Shown here: piece by piece, positions 1 through 8,384 of the stretch | Position numbering within the stretch: the stretch's first letter is position 1 | Layout: the number at the start of each line of letters is the position of its first letter | DNA from: Reclinomonas americana ATCC 50394 | Taxonomy: Eukaryota > Jakobida > Jakobea > Jakobida | Reading direction: 5' to 3' | Length of the DNA stretch: 29,112 nucleotides | Assembly: GCA_048213135.1 (NCBI GenBank) | Contig: PS015191.1 | Coordinates: 42,525 to 71,636, forward strand | Notes under the pieces: generated by a model | Seen by the model: only the letters and a program-made list of their open reading frames with translations | What the model was told of the DNA's origin: nothing | The model's database searches: none | Program-made: the position numbers and the translations under genes

Positions 1-1
1 G

Positions 2-574
2 ACGGCGTGGCCGGTCGTGCGCACTGGCACGCCGTCGCCACCGCGACTCACGGCGTCGTCGTTCTCCTCCTCCTCGTACCGCTCGACGTCGCCGACCTCG
101 CTCCTCGAGCATCCCAAGCCATTCTCTGGCGATGACGACGACGACGGCATTGCCGTGGACAAGAAGACGTATCACCGACCAGAGGCAAACAGGAGTCTGG
201 AGCACTACTCGCCGCTGAAACCAGCCGTCGAAGTGCGCGCGTACTCGCCGCCGAGACTATCCGTGTCACCGCCACCACGCGCCGACTACAGCAAGTACCT
301 CCTGTCATCGTCCTCCACAACAGCTACCGCCGCCGCAGCAGCAGCAGCTGGCAGCAGGGTATCTCCCAGTGCGAGTGCCTCGGTGTACCAGCCGATGAAT
401 GGCCATGCGGGATCCGACGACGGCGACTACGACACTGTTGCGTGTGCGCGCGTCGTTTTTGCATGTGCGCCGATTGTCACTCATTGTTCACTGTTGCAGG
501 TGCCGCCAACGAGACCTTTGCGGTACGACTCCACCCCCTCAAGAGGCACCAGCGCGGCGCTTGCCTACACTTAA
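2..574 (+). CDS. Ser/Pro-rich disordered protein, 3' end (partial)
   Basis: The reading frame is open from the left edge, so the 5' part lies outside the window. The visible part is low complexity: repeated SPPR, YSPPR and SPPPR motifs, an acidic run (GDDDDDG), a poly-Ala run and many Ser residues, typical of a disordered phosphoprotein region or tail. A likely intron at 437-499 (63 bases, donor GTTGCG, acceptor TTGCAG) keeps the phase and joins ...GDYDT to VPPTRP; the gene then ends at the TAA at 572-574. The intron length is a multiple of three, so its removal is inferred only from the splice motifs and the change in composition. No domain is recognisable and I assign no function. It converges on the methyltransferase-like gene that follows. 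Confidence 0.55.
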   Translation, partial: TAWPVVRTGTPSPPRLTASSFSSSSYRSTSPTSLLEHPKPFSGDDDDDGIAVDKKTYHRPEANRSLEHYSPLKPAVEVRAYSPPRLSVSPPPRADYSKYLLSSSSTTATAAAAAAAGSRVSPSASASVYQPMNGHAGSDDGDYDTVACARVVFACAPIVTHCSLLQVPPTRPLRYDSTPSRGTSAALAYT

Positions 575-712
575 ACCCCCCCTAATTGCTCCTTTCTGGC
601 GGACCTTCTCCACCCTTTTTTTCTCTTTGATTCTCTGCTCTTCTGTCGTTGTTGGTGTTGTGAAAAGAAGAAGGCACGAGTGTACAAGCGTTTCATTCAT
701 TCATACATTCAT
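575..712. other. Convergent intergenic region
   Basis: These 138 bases separate the stop codons of two converging genes. The region is T- and CT-rich, with a run of seven T at about 617-625 and a short CATT-type repeat (ttcattcattcat) near 691-705. I see no gene. It probably holds both 3' untranslated regions. Confidence 0.5.
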
Positions 713-1019
713 TCACCACACACCCGGCAGCAGGCGGTACTTGGTGCGGTGCGTATACGCCTCCCACGCCACACCCGTGGTCTCTCGATCGCTGGCCAGC
801 ATCTGCTCCTCGGCCTCGATGCGGTACCGCCACACCACCGCAAACACAGCCACCACCGCCCCCGTGAGCAACACACTGTGCGTCAGCAGCAGCGCGTACG
901 GCGCCCACAGGAGAATGTTGGCCAGGTAGCCCGGGTGGCGCACCCAGGCGTACGGTCCATGCGTGATGATGCGATGGCGATTGTGCGGCCCGTCGCTCTG
1001 GATGACCAGCGTGCGCGAG
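713..1019 (-). CDS. Isoprenylcysteine carboxyl methyltransferase (ICMT)-like protein, C-terminal part
   Basis: The minus strand encodes about 102 residues ending in TGA at 713. They match the C-terminal signature of the ICMT/PEMT membrane methyltransferase superfamily: HGPYAWVRHPGYLANIL (S-adenosylmethionine-binding GPY..RHP motif), then a hydrophobic segment, RIEAEEQML (the R-x-x-x-EE motif) and TKYRLLPGVW (the aromatic, basic, LPG tail). Family members methylate the C-terminal prenylcysteine of CaaX proteins in the ER membrane; bacterial-type relatives have less certain substrates. The N-terminal half runs into the gap at 1020-1266. Eukaryotic ICMT is usually 190-290 residues, so the gap as drawn may be too small for the rest. 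Family membership is well supported; the exact substrate is not. Confidence 0.8.
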
Positions 1020-1266
1020 NNNNNNNNNNNNNNNNNNNNNNNNNNNNNNNNNNNNNNNNNNNNNNNNNNNNNNNNNNNNNNNNNNNNNNNNNNNNNNNNN
1101 NNNNNNNNNNNNNNNNNNNNNNNNNNNNNNNNNNNNNNNNNNNNNNNNNNNNNNNNNNNNNNNNNNNNNNNNNNNNNNNNNNNNNNNNNNNNNNNNNNNN
1201 NNNNNNNNNNNNNNNNNNNNNNNNNNNNNNNNNNNNNNNNNNNNNNNNNNNNNNNNNNNNNNNNNN
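1020..1266. other. Assembly gap (N run)
   Basis: 247 undetermined bases. The gap hides the N-terminal part of the ICMT-like protein and one end of the orphan fragment that follows. Confidence 0.99.
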
Positions 1267-1496
1267 CAGGCCGCCATACGCCGACAGATTGATCTGCTGG
1301 CCTCTCCACTGCCGGTGGCGACGGCGGCGGCGGCGGCGCCCAGCTCGGGCAGCCGCAGCAGCAGTCCGCTCCGTGCTGCGCCTCCAGCTTCAGCGCCGGC
1401 GCACTCCACGGCCGTGATTTCGGCCCCGGTCAACAAGTCCGCCTCGCCACCACGAGCGGGAGCGTCGGCGTCGCCACCGCGACAGGTGGTGCAACT
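1267..1496 (+). CDS. Orphan Pro/Ala/Ser-rich coding fragment between two gaps
   Basis: The plus strand is open across the whole 230-base island. It begins with a charged helical stretch (QAAIRRQIDLLASP) and becomes an Ala/Ser/Pro-rich linker containing SASPPRAG and SASPPRQ. GC-rich third positions and the internal repeat support coding. A minus-strand frame is also open but has a less protein-like composition. Both flanking genes at the gap edges read on the minus strand, so this plus-strand island does not fit its surroundings. Its helix followed by a Ser/Pro linker would continue well from the charged helix at 1869-1913 of the next minus-strand gene if the island were flipped. Otherwise it belongs to a separate gene hidden in the gaps. 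Confidence 0.45.
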
Positions 1497-1868
1497 NNNN
1501 NNNNNNNNNNNNNNNNNNNNNNNNNNNNNNNNNNNNNNNNNNNNNNNNNNNNNNNNNNNNNNNNNNNNNNNNNNNNNNNNNNNNNNNNNNNNNNNNNNNN
1601 NNNNNNNNNNNNNNNNNNNNNNNNNNNNNNNNNNNNNNNNNNNNNNNNNNNNNNNNNNNNNNNNNNNNNNNNNNNNNNNNNNNNNNNNNNNNNNNNNNNN
1701 NNNNNNNNNNNNNNNNNNNNNNNNNNNNNNNNNNNNNNNNNNNNNNNNNNNNNNNNNNNNNNNNNNNNNNNNNNNNNNNNNNNNNNNNNNNNNNNNNNNN
1801 NNNNNNNNNNNNNNNNNNNNNNNNNNNNNNNNNNNNNNNNNNNNNNNNNNNNNNNNNNNNNNNNNNNN
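1497..1868. other. Assembly gap (N run)
   Basis: 372 undetermined bases. The gap truncates the minus-strand gene that starts at 2901. Confidence 0.99.
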
Positions 1869-2901
1869 TCGTGCACGGAACTCGTCCCGTCTCGCGCGGA
1901 ACTCTTCCTCTCGCTGTGTCGCAACAAAAAATCACCGTGAATAACAACCATCGCCACCACCACCTCCACCGCCACCAGCACAGCACGCAACCTTTTGACG
2001 AGCCTCGGGTGTGTCCAGAGAGATCGTCGCTGGCGCCGGGCTGGGCGGCGCCGGAGTCGGCACCGGCATGTGCGAGTTGCCGACACCCAGAGAAAACGTG
2101 GCCCCATGCGCCCTCATGGTGACCTCGTGCTCCGGCGTCGGCACCGGCACGTAGTGACGCGCCGACGGCATCGGGACAACCGGCGACGCATACGTCGACG
2201 CCGCCGACGACGCCGCGGCCGTGGTCGAAAAGAGCGCCGACGGAGGCGGCAGTGTGAGCGAACCCGGAGCGTGCGCCAACTCACGGTTCGGCAATAGATC
2301 CAGCGGGTTCATCGACGGCATATACGGCGATCGCGATGGCGAGAAGCGCGACGGTCGTGACGAACCGTGCTTGGGCTGCACGATATGGTTGGAACGAGCA
2401 CGCAACGCAACAACAGTCTTCATCCCTGTCACTCACCGACAGCGGAGTGCCCCACTCCTTTGGCGACCCGGTGTTCCACGCCGTGGCGGCACCTGCAGCC
2501 GCCGCCGCGCCTCCACTCTGCGAACCAACAGCACTGCTATAGAAGGAGCCGGTGGCGGGCGCAGCAGAGGGCGTCGACATGAATCGCGATGACTGCTGCG
2601 CCGGTGGAGGGGGCGACATAAAGAGCGACGAGCCAGCGGCCGACGACGCGCCCATTGCCGCCGCCATGGGCGCTGGCGAGAAGGCCGACTGTGGCGCTGT
2701 TGGCATCATGTGCCGATGAAACTGCGATGTGGAAAAGGTGGCGGGTGGTGGGGGCGACGGAGAGCGCACAGTGAGCGCGCGCATGCGCGCAGTCGAGTTG
2801 ATCGGTGATGCATACAGCGCATGCTGTTGGTCGTTGACAAAGCGGCGCTGGTTGTCGACCAGCGCGGAGATTTGCGAGAGGAGATCGCGAGTGCGTTCCA
2901 T
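1869..2901 (-). CDS. Ser/Pro-rich protein with charged helix (3' end in gap)
   Basis: Three exons: 2901-2437, 2375-1992 and 1913-1869 (continuing into the gap). The introns are 61 bases (donor GTGAGT) and 78 bases (donor GTTGCGT), and all phases agree. The start ATG at 2901 opens with a helical segment (MERTRDLLSQISALVDNQRR), followed by a long disordered region rich in Ser, Pro and Ala with motifs such as RSPSPPPPA, FMSPPPP, RFSPSRSP and VPMPSARHYVPVPTP. Exon 3 switches to a strongly charged helix (REEEFRARRDEFRAR), typical of a coiled coil. The join from ...DTPEARQK into this helix is the best evidence for the second intron. I recognise no family. The helix-linker-helix layout suggests a scaffold or cytoskeletal adaptor, but that is only inference. 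Confidence 0.7.
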
Positions 2902-3590
2902 CTAATGCACACGAGGGAACGAGAAAGAGAGAGAGGCGGTGAGTTTGGAGAAAAAAGTGTGCGAGTGTGTTATGCGCGCGTGTGTGTATGTGGCAATGGT
3001 GGTGTGTGTCAAGGTGGTGTGTGCGAGGAGAGAGCGTGCGCAGAGTGTGAGGTGGACTCTGGGCCCTGAATTTCTTGCAACGGTCCGCTTCAGACACGCA
3101 TAACAAAACGTGCATACAAACAACAATGCACCTCAGAAGAAGCGCGTGCGTGTAAGTGAGTTTCGCAAGAGTGCGTGTGCGTCTTCCACAAGTGCGAGTG
3201 TGTGAGAGAGAGAGCAGACAGGCAGAGAGGGAGGCAGTGATTGCTCACCGTAAGTCCACCAATAATCGCTCGCGCGCAGCAGAGGACAAACGATCGCGCT
3301 GTCTCATGTTTCGCGCCGCGGCTGTCTCCCTGTGTCGCACTGTCTGTCGACGCTCCTCCTCCTCTTCTTCTTCTTCTGCCTCCTCCTCAAGTCGCAGCAG
3401 CAGTTGCAATGCACTAGTGGTCTGCGCACGAGCCACACGCAACGCACCACATGCACAACCTCAACAACAAGCAACGCAGCAGAGTGCCAGCGCTGGAGGC
3501 AGCAGGTGCGCCTGTGTGTGTGCTTGTGTCTCTCTCTTCTTCTCCTCGTGTTCGTGACATGCGGCAACAACAAAAAAACGAAGAGGTGCG
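2902..3590. promoter_or_regulatory. Divergent upstream region with simple-sequence tracts
   Basis: This region separates the minus-strand gene starting at 2901 from a possible plus-strand gene at 3591. It contains GT-rich tracts (about 2955-3020), a GA tract near 3200-3215, a (TCC/TCT)n pyrimidine tract at about 3352-3390 and CAA-type repeats near 3455-3475. An intron-like stretch, GTGCGCCTG to about 3580, suggests a spliced 5' leader. A Ser- and Gln-rich plus-strand frame at 3156-3557 is repeat-driven and I do not call it. No TATA-like element stands out. Confidence 0.4.
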
Positions 3591-3865
3591 ATGCCGAGTG
3601 GGAATCCAACGACAAGTACCGGACGCAGTGCCGGTGTGCCCACGGTGCCTGGACGCATGACGACACGCTGTGGAGGTGGCTCGCGGCCGTATGTGATGCG
3701 AGCGGCGATGACAGCGTGGGATGCAGTGCCGCCGAGTTTGCTTCGCGCGCTGCTCATGCACCCCGTGAGCTCCTCCGATGCCGGTCTCTCTTCTCTTCAG
3801 TGTGCGTCGCCTTCGTGGTCTTTGCTGATTGCTCTGCGTGTGCGTGTGCAGATGACGGTACCTAG
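3591..3865 (+). CDS. Possible small basic protein (about 74 aa)
   Basis: An ATG at 3591 opens a frame with codon use like that of the neighbouring genes. The product starts with a Gly/Thr/Ser-rich segment (PTTSTGRSAGVPTVPGRM), continues through a basic stretch and then forms an amphipathic helix (YVMRAAMTAWDAVPPSLLRALL). A likely 50-base intron at 3802-3851 (donor GTGCGT, acceptor TGCAG) leads to a stop at 3863-3865; unspliced, the frame ends at 3878. This intron is shorter than most others here, so the 3' end is uncertain. I recognise no family. The case rests on composition and codon pattern alone, so it could be a non-coding leader for a gene further right. Confidence 0.4.
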
Positions 3866-4079
3866 CGACGGAACGTGAGCAATGCAAGCAGTCGACTTTT
3901 CTGCCAACACACACAAGTAAAACATTTGCGCCGTACACGTACGTCCGTTTCAGCGGCTCACAGAGCGCACAGATCGACAACAACGACGACGAGACCCACA
4001 GAGGACACACGAGGGGGGGAAGACAAAAGCACACACAACCTATCGCAAAGGAAGGAAAACAACACACACACACACACAA
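3866..4079. other. Intergenic stretch before a gap, with CA repeat
   Basis: No gene seen. The stretch contains A/C-rich sequence and a (CA)n run at about 4062-4079 that abuts the gap, probably why the assembly breaks here. A purine run (GAGGGGGGGAAGAC) lies near 4010. Confidence 0.45.
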
Positions 4080-4321
4080 NNNNNNNNNNNNNNNNNNNNN
4101 NNNNNNNNNNNNNNNNNNNNNNNNNNNNNNNNNNNNNNNNNNNNNNNNNNNNNNNNNNNNNNNNNNNNNNNNNNNNNNNNNNNNNNNNNNNNNNNNNNNN
4201 NNNNNNNNNNNNNNNNNNNNNNNNNNNNNNNNNNNNNNNNNNNNNNNNNNNNNNNNNNNNNNNNNNNNNNNNNNNNNNNNNNNNNNNNNNNNNNNNNNNN
4301 NNNNNNNNNNNNNNNNNNNNN
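4080..4321. other. Assembly gap (N run)
   Basis: 242 undetermined bases next to a CA repeat. Confidence 0.99.
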
Positions 4322-4684
4322 GAGGAGGACGCGTGGACTGGTGACGACTGGCAAGCGTCGTTTGACGACGAGGAGGCTGTGGCGGTGGCACCGCCAGCCG
4401 TTGAGCCGGTGGCAGCCGCTGTGGTGGCCGCCGTGGTGACGGCAGCCACTGAGCATCGGCCGCACCGACCGTTTGCGCTGGCCGACGACGACGACGACGA
4501 CGATGCCGACAAGGACGACGGCAAGGCCGCGTCAAGTCAAGCCGCGTCCGCGCCACCGGCGTCCTCACCTCCGAAGATTGCACCGAAGCCGGTCGAAGAG
4601 GAGGAGGAGGTGGAGGCCGACTATAATCTGGTCAATTACTGGGCGCTGCCAATGCCGGTGCCGAACCTTCCCGACCTGCCCTGA
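4322..4684 (+). CDS. Acidic C-terminal fragment of unknown protein
   Basis: The frame is open from the gap edge and ends at TGA 4682-4684, giving about 120 residues. It begins EEDAWTGDDWQASFDDEE, passes through a Val/Ala/Pro-rich stretch, a run of seven Asp with Lys/Asp residues, a Pro/Ala linker, a Glu run (VEEEEEVE), and ends in a hydrophobic tail with NLVNYWALPMPVP. The start lies in the gap. As drawn it would be the end of a short plus-strand gene. Alternatively, if the N-bounded block 4322-5117 is reversed, it would follow directly after the SAPS-subunit gene, whose reading frame runs into the gap at 5118-5137 in an acidic, Ala/Pro/Thr-rich context. SAPS proteins commonly have acidic C-terminal tails, so the second reading is plausible but unproven. 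Confidence 0.6.
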   Translation, partial: EEDAWTGDDWQASFDDEEAVAVAPPAVEPVAAAVVAAVVTAATEHRPHRPFALADDDDDDDADKDDGKAASSQAASAPPASSPPKIAPKPVEEEEEVEADYNLVNYWALPMPVPNLPDLP

Positions 4685-5117
4685 TCGACTCGCCCGTCGT
4701 CAGTAATCACTCTCTTTGTGTCTCTTTTCTTTTTTGGTGTGTGTGGGACGCCAGTGCTTGCGGTGTCCTCTGTGGTCTGATATTGTTCAGTGTGATTGTC
4801 GCCGACCCCGCTTGCCTCCCCTCGCTTTCTTTCGGCCTCTCCCTCCCACTTTTTCTCCCCTGGTTCCCCCCACTATACTTGTATTGTCTGCTCCGTATCG
4901 CTTATTATGTGTGTGTGTGTGTGTTTGTTGCTGCACGAAAAATGGACTTCACTGGCCGACCCCGCATGTCGTTGTTCCAGTGACTCCACCCCTTCCGTCT
5001 CTGTCACTCTCTCTCTCTCCTCCTGTCTTCTGGTATCCCTTGCATGGTTGTTTTTTTCTCCGCCCGCGTTTGTCTCGCGGCTGCATGTTAGCGGCGTTGT
5101 GGTGTTGGCAGGGTCTC
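4685..5117. other. Non-coding stretch, pyrimidine-rich with TG repeat
   Basis: No convincing gene. The plus strand is rich in C and T, with a (GT)n run at about 4906-4925 and a (TC)n run at about 5005-5030. It probably contains the 3' untranslated region of the upstream fragment. The minus-strand frames here are low-complexity readings of these repeats. Confidence 0.5.
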
Positions 5118-5137
5118 NNNNNNNNNNNNNNNNNNNN
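5118..5137. other. Assembly gap of 20 N
   Basis: Exactly 20 N, as at 9915-9934, 15690-15709 and 16374-16393, which looks like a placeholder of arbitrary length. It cuts the SAPS gene near its 3' end. Confidence 0.99.
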
Positions 5138-8100
5138 AGCCTTGGCCGAACTGCATGCAAAACACAGAAAGCGTCAACGACAAAAAAAGTGGGGGAAGAC
5201 TGGAGAGAGAGAGATGACGCACGTAGTGGTGGTGGGGGGTGCCGGGGCTGCTGGCTCTCCATGACCTGCGGTCGAGTGTCCACCCAGTCCTTCGTCGTCG
5301 TCGTCCACAATCTCGTCCTCCGAGTCGTCCTGACCCCAACGATTCGCCGACGCCATGCCGCCCAGCTGGCGTTGTTCAATCAGATTAATGTCACGGAGCT
5401 TGCCGTTGACAAAAGTGTTCCAGTCAGCGTTGGCTGCCACAACAAAAAGGCGTCAGCAGGCGCGTGGTGGCAGCGGTGGGTGCGCCGGGAGGAATGGAGA
5501 ACACACCTTCCACATACGGCGCCACGACCTCTTGCGTCGACGCCTCGACAATCAAATTCGCAATTGATGTCAGGTGACCCATGTAGCCCTTTCGCTGACC
5601 CTTTGGCAGCGCACTGCCGCGACACAAAACACATCGAGTGAGTCAACACATGATGATGAAAGTAGGCACCCGCTGTCTTGCCGCACCAGACACGATCGTT
5701 CTCCTTGTGCGCGTCGAGAATGCGTTGCAGGAGATTAATGTCGGTGAACAGCAGCTTCTTGGTCTCGTTATCAGAGTTCGTGAGGATCTTCTTGATGATG
5801 CGCTCCACCACGCAGTGCAACAGATTGTTCCATTCGAATTCGAAGAACAGGTCCTGTGCACGGTGTGTCTCTCTCGTCAGCACCCGCTGCACACAAATTT
5901 TGGCGTGTCCACGGCAAGACGCAACCACAATCCGTCGCAGAGCACCAATCTCGATTAATCGTGTGCTCAACGCAGGCTTGTTCGACGAGAACAGCGTCTC
6001 GAAGAACTGCACCACCTTCAAACGCGCCGGTCCAAGTGGCGGGCTCAGCGTGCCAACCGTTGTCACGAGAGATGCCGCATCCTGCACAAAAAAAGGACGC
6101 GAATTGAGTCACATAGAAGGCCGCCTCCCTCTGCCGCCAACCTCGCTCACCGCCGGTGCGTCGAGCAACCTCAACAGCGCATCGAGTTGACGCATGAGCA
6201 CGCCAAACACGGCTCCCACATTCGAATGATCGTCCTCGTCGTCCGATGCGGGCTCGCGGTTCTGCACCGCCGACAGCAGGTCCGACAACACATTCAGCCC
6301 GTGTGTCAGCACCGATGGGGAATCCTGCGACGACACACACGAGTCAGCATGCCACCACCAGCGGAAATCGCAGCAGAATGACGAACCCGCTGAATCACGC
6401 GTTCGAGCAGACGGTGGACCACGGGCTCGCTCAATAAGTGCTCCGACACACGATCACCAGCCGCATTCGAGAATCGCTTCAGCATGTCGCACAGCACAGA
6501 GCTCACATTGACGTGCACATCGCTGTCCTCGCTCGGATCGAGCTTCTCCAGCAGCTTGTCAATGATGCCTTGCTTCAGCCACCACTGCAGATACCACAAC
6601 AACACTCGTCAGCTGCAAGAATCGGGGGGAAAGTGTCGGTGACGAGCAGCTCGTCGCACCGCAATGTTCTCCTCCGAGTTGAGAGCCTCGTCTTCGCTGC
6701 TGCGTGTTCGCTCAAAGAGCTTGACGCGCAGCTGGTTGCCGAGCGACATGCCCATGGAGCTGAGAATGTCGTTCATGTCCTCCGCACCAGCATCGGCACC
6801 CATCAGTCGCAACAGCAGGTCGGGGATACCAAAGGAGCCAATGTGTCGCAGGAACGCTGGCGCCCATTCGGTGCCTTCGGCTTGCACAAATCGCAGAATC
6901 TGCGGACAACGTTGTGAGCATCTGGTGGATGGGCGGCTGAGCGCGCGCGCCGCATACACAAACCTCAATGGGCTTTCGCGCCAACAGAGACATGAACACA
7001 CGGTGGAAGTAGCCAGTCAGCGTCGGATTGAGCGGGGCCGCCTGATTGAGGAAGTTCAAGAAGCGCTCCAGCAGCGGTCGGCTCTCCAGGAACACCTCCC
7101 ACAGCTGCACGACGCAAGGAGGAAAGATGGAGAGAGAGTAGGAGAAAGAGAGACGGGTGAGCGTGTGTGTGATAACAACAGGACATGCCCGTTACACAGG
7201 AGACCGACTAACCTCGCTAATGTCACAACACAGCACCTCGCACGCCAAGTGTGGGTACCTGGTGGAGGGGTGGTGTGGAGAGAACAACGGGATGAGCAAG
7301 CGATCACAAGCGCAACCGACCAGAGAAGAGAGCGCACGTGCGCGCGTGACATGGCGCCAAAGAGGCCCAACCCTAACACACACACTCAGACGCAAACGTA
7401 ACTTTGACGTTCGCTTCTCATCTGCAGCGCCCACCTCCGGCACCACCGTGATAAAGTCGATCAGTCGCTCCACAATGGGCACACGCGACAGACTGCAACG
7501 AGGAGAGCGCTTGAGTGAGCATGTCGCGCTCCATCGTTTGACAACCCCTATTTCTCTCCAGCACGCACTATTTGACAAGCTGTGGTTGCAGTTGGTCCGC
7601 GACAACACACGACGGGGGAAGGGGGCACAAGGGAAAAGAGAGAGAGAGAGCGAGAAGAGAGCGGGAGTGACTGCCTGAGTGAGTGTGAGCGACAAGAGGA
7701 CAAGACAGCCGATCGCCACCACACCTTTTCGTTGTGCGCCTTGCACTGTGACACGAGGCATGCATGCACACAGAGAGACACGAGCAAAACGCAGAGGCGA
7801 GGGCGTGAGTGACTGTGCATTTCCAACCACAACACACACACACACACGCACACACAGAGAGAGACACACACAGAGGGCACATGCAACCACGGCGACTGAC
7901 CTCGGTCAAGATCTGCAACGCACGCACACAGCATGAGTGTGAGTGAGGAGGGGGAGGAGAGTGCGCGCGTGTATTTGAGGCACAGACAACAAACCTCATC
8001 ATCGTCAAGCAGGTCTGTGAGCTCGCAGTCTTCACGTTCCAACAGCTGTTTGTCCCAACACACACGCGCGCGCAGGAGGCATGAGGTGAGAAGAACAGCA

Positions 8101-8212
8101 TCTCCATCACACTCAATGCGAGCTCACATAAAAGTAAGTGTGCGCGTGTCAGTTGGACGCTCACCTTGGAAACGTTGCTTTCTTGGTAGTGCAGGCCGAG
8201 ACGCCAGAACAT
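5138..8212 (-). CDS. SAPS-domain phosphatase regulatory subunit (PP6R/SIT4-associated)
   Basis: Sixteen in-phase exons: 8212-8165, 8045-7995, 7912-7901, 7745-7725, 7579-7569, 7492-7403, 7258-7213, 7104-6964, 6899-6660, 6584-6387, 6324-6151, 6081-5926, 5853-5687, 5613-5507, 5433-5223 and 5150-5138 (into the gap). About 562 residues are visible. Family landmarks occur in order: MFWRLGL start, LLEREDCELTDLLDDDE, CKAHNEKLVKYLSR, DEKRTSKYPHLACEVL, FLNFLNQAAPLNPTLTGYF, AFLRHIGSFGIPDLLLRL, LFFEFEWNNLLHCVVE, KGYMGHLTSIANLI, and an acidic SEDEIVDDDDE tail. In yeast and animals these helical proteins bind the catalytic subunit of Sit4/PP6-type phosphatase. Exons 3, 4 and 5 are microexons of 12, 21 and 11 bases. 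The C-terminus is missing. The family call is secure; the partner is inferred. Confidence 0.93.
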
Positions 8213-8384
8213 GGTGGTCGCAGCTGAGAGGGGTCGGTGAGGGTCGCTTTAACCTCGCACGGTGTGTGTGTTGAGTGAACGAGGACAAATGTTGCGCGGG
8301 ACAAGTCATCAATTTTTCGCTGCATTTTTTCGGTGTTTCTCACTCGTGCAATTGTGGATTGCAGTTGTCGCTGTCTACACACGT
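8213..8384. promoter_or_regulatory. Short spacer between two tandem minus-strand genes
   Basis: These 172 bases must hold the phosphatase 5 3' untranslated region and the SAPS promoter, since both genes read on the minus strand. A T-rich run with TTTTTT sits near 8326. I see no gene and no clear core promoter motif. Confidence 0.45.

Noticed and set aside
3414-4583. A 389-codon minus-strand frame
   Set aside because: It owes its length to the N run and consists of Arg/Cys/His-rich shadow translation of repeats; the plus-strand frame at 4322-4684 is better.
7548-8212. Long minus-strand frames spanning the start of the SAPS gene
   Set aside because: They read through four introns as Cys/Ser/Val-rich low complexity. 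Only the short exon parts match the SAPS family.
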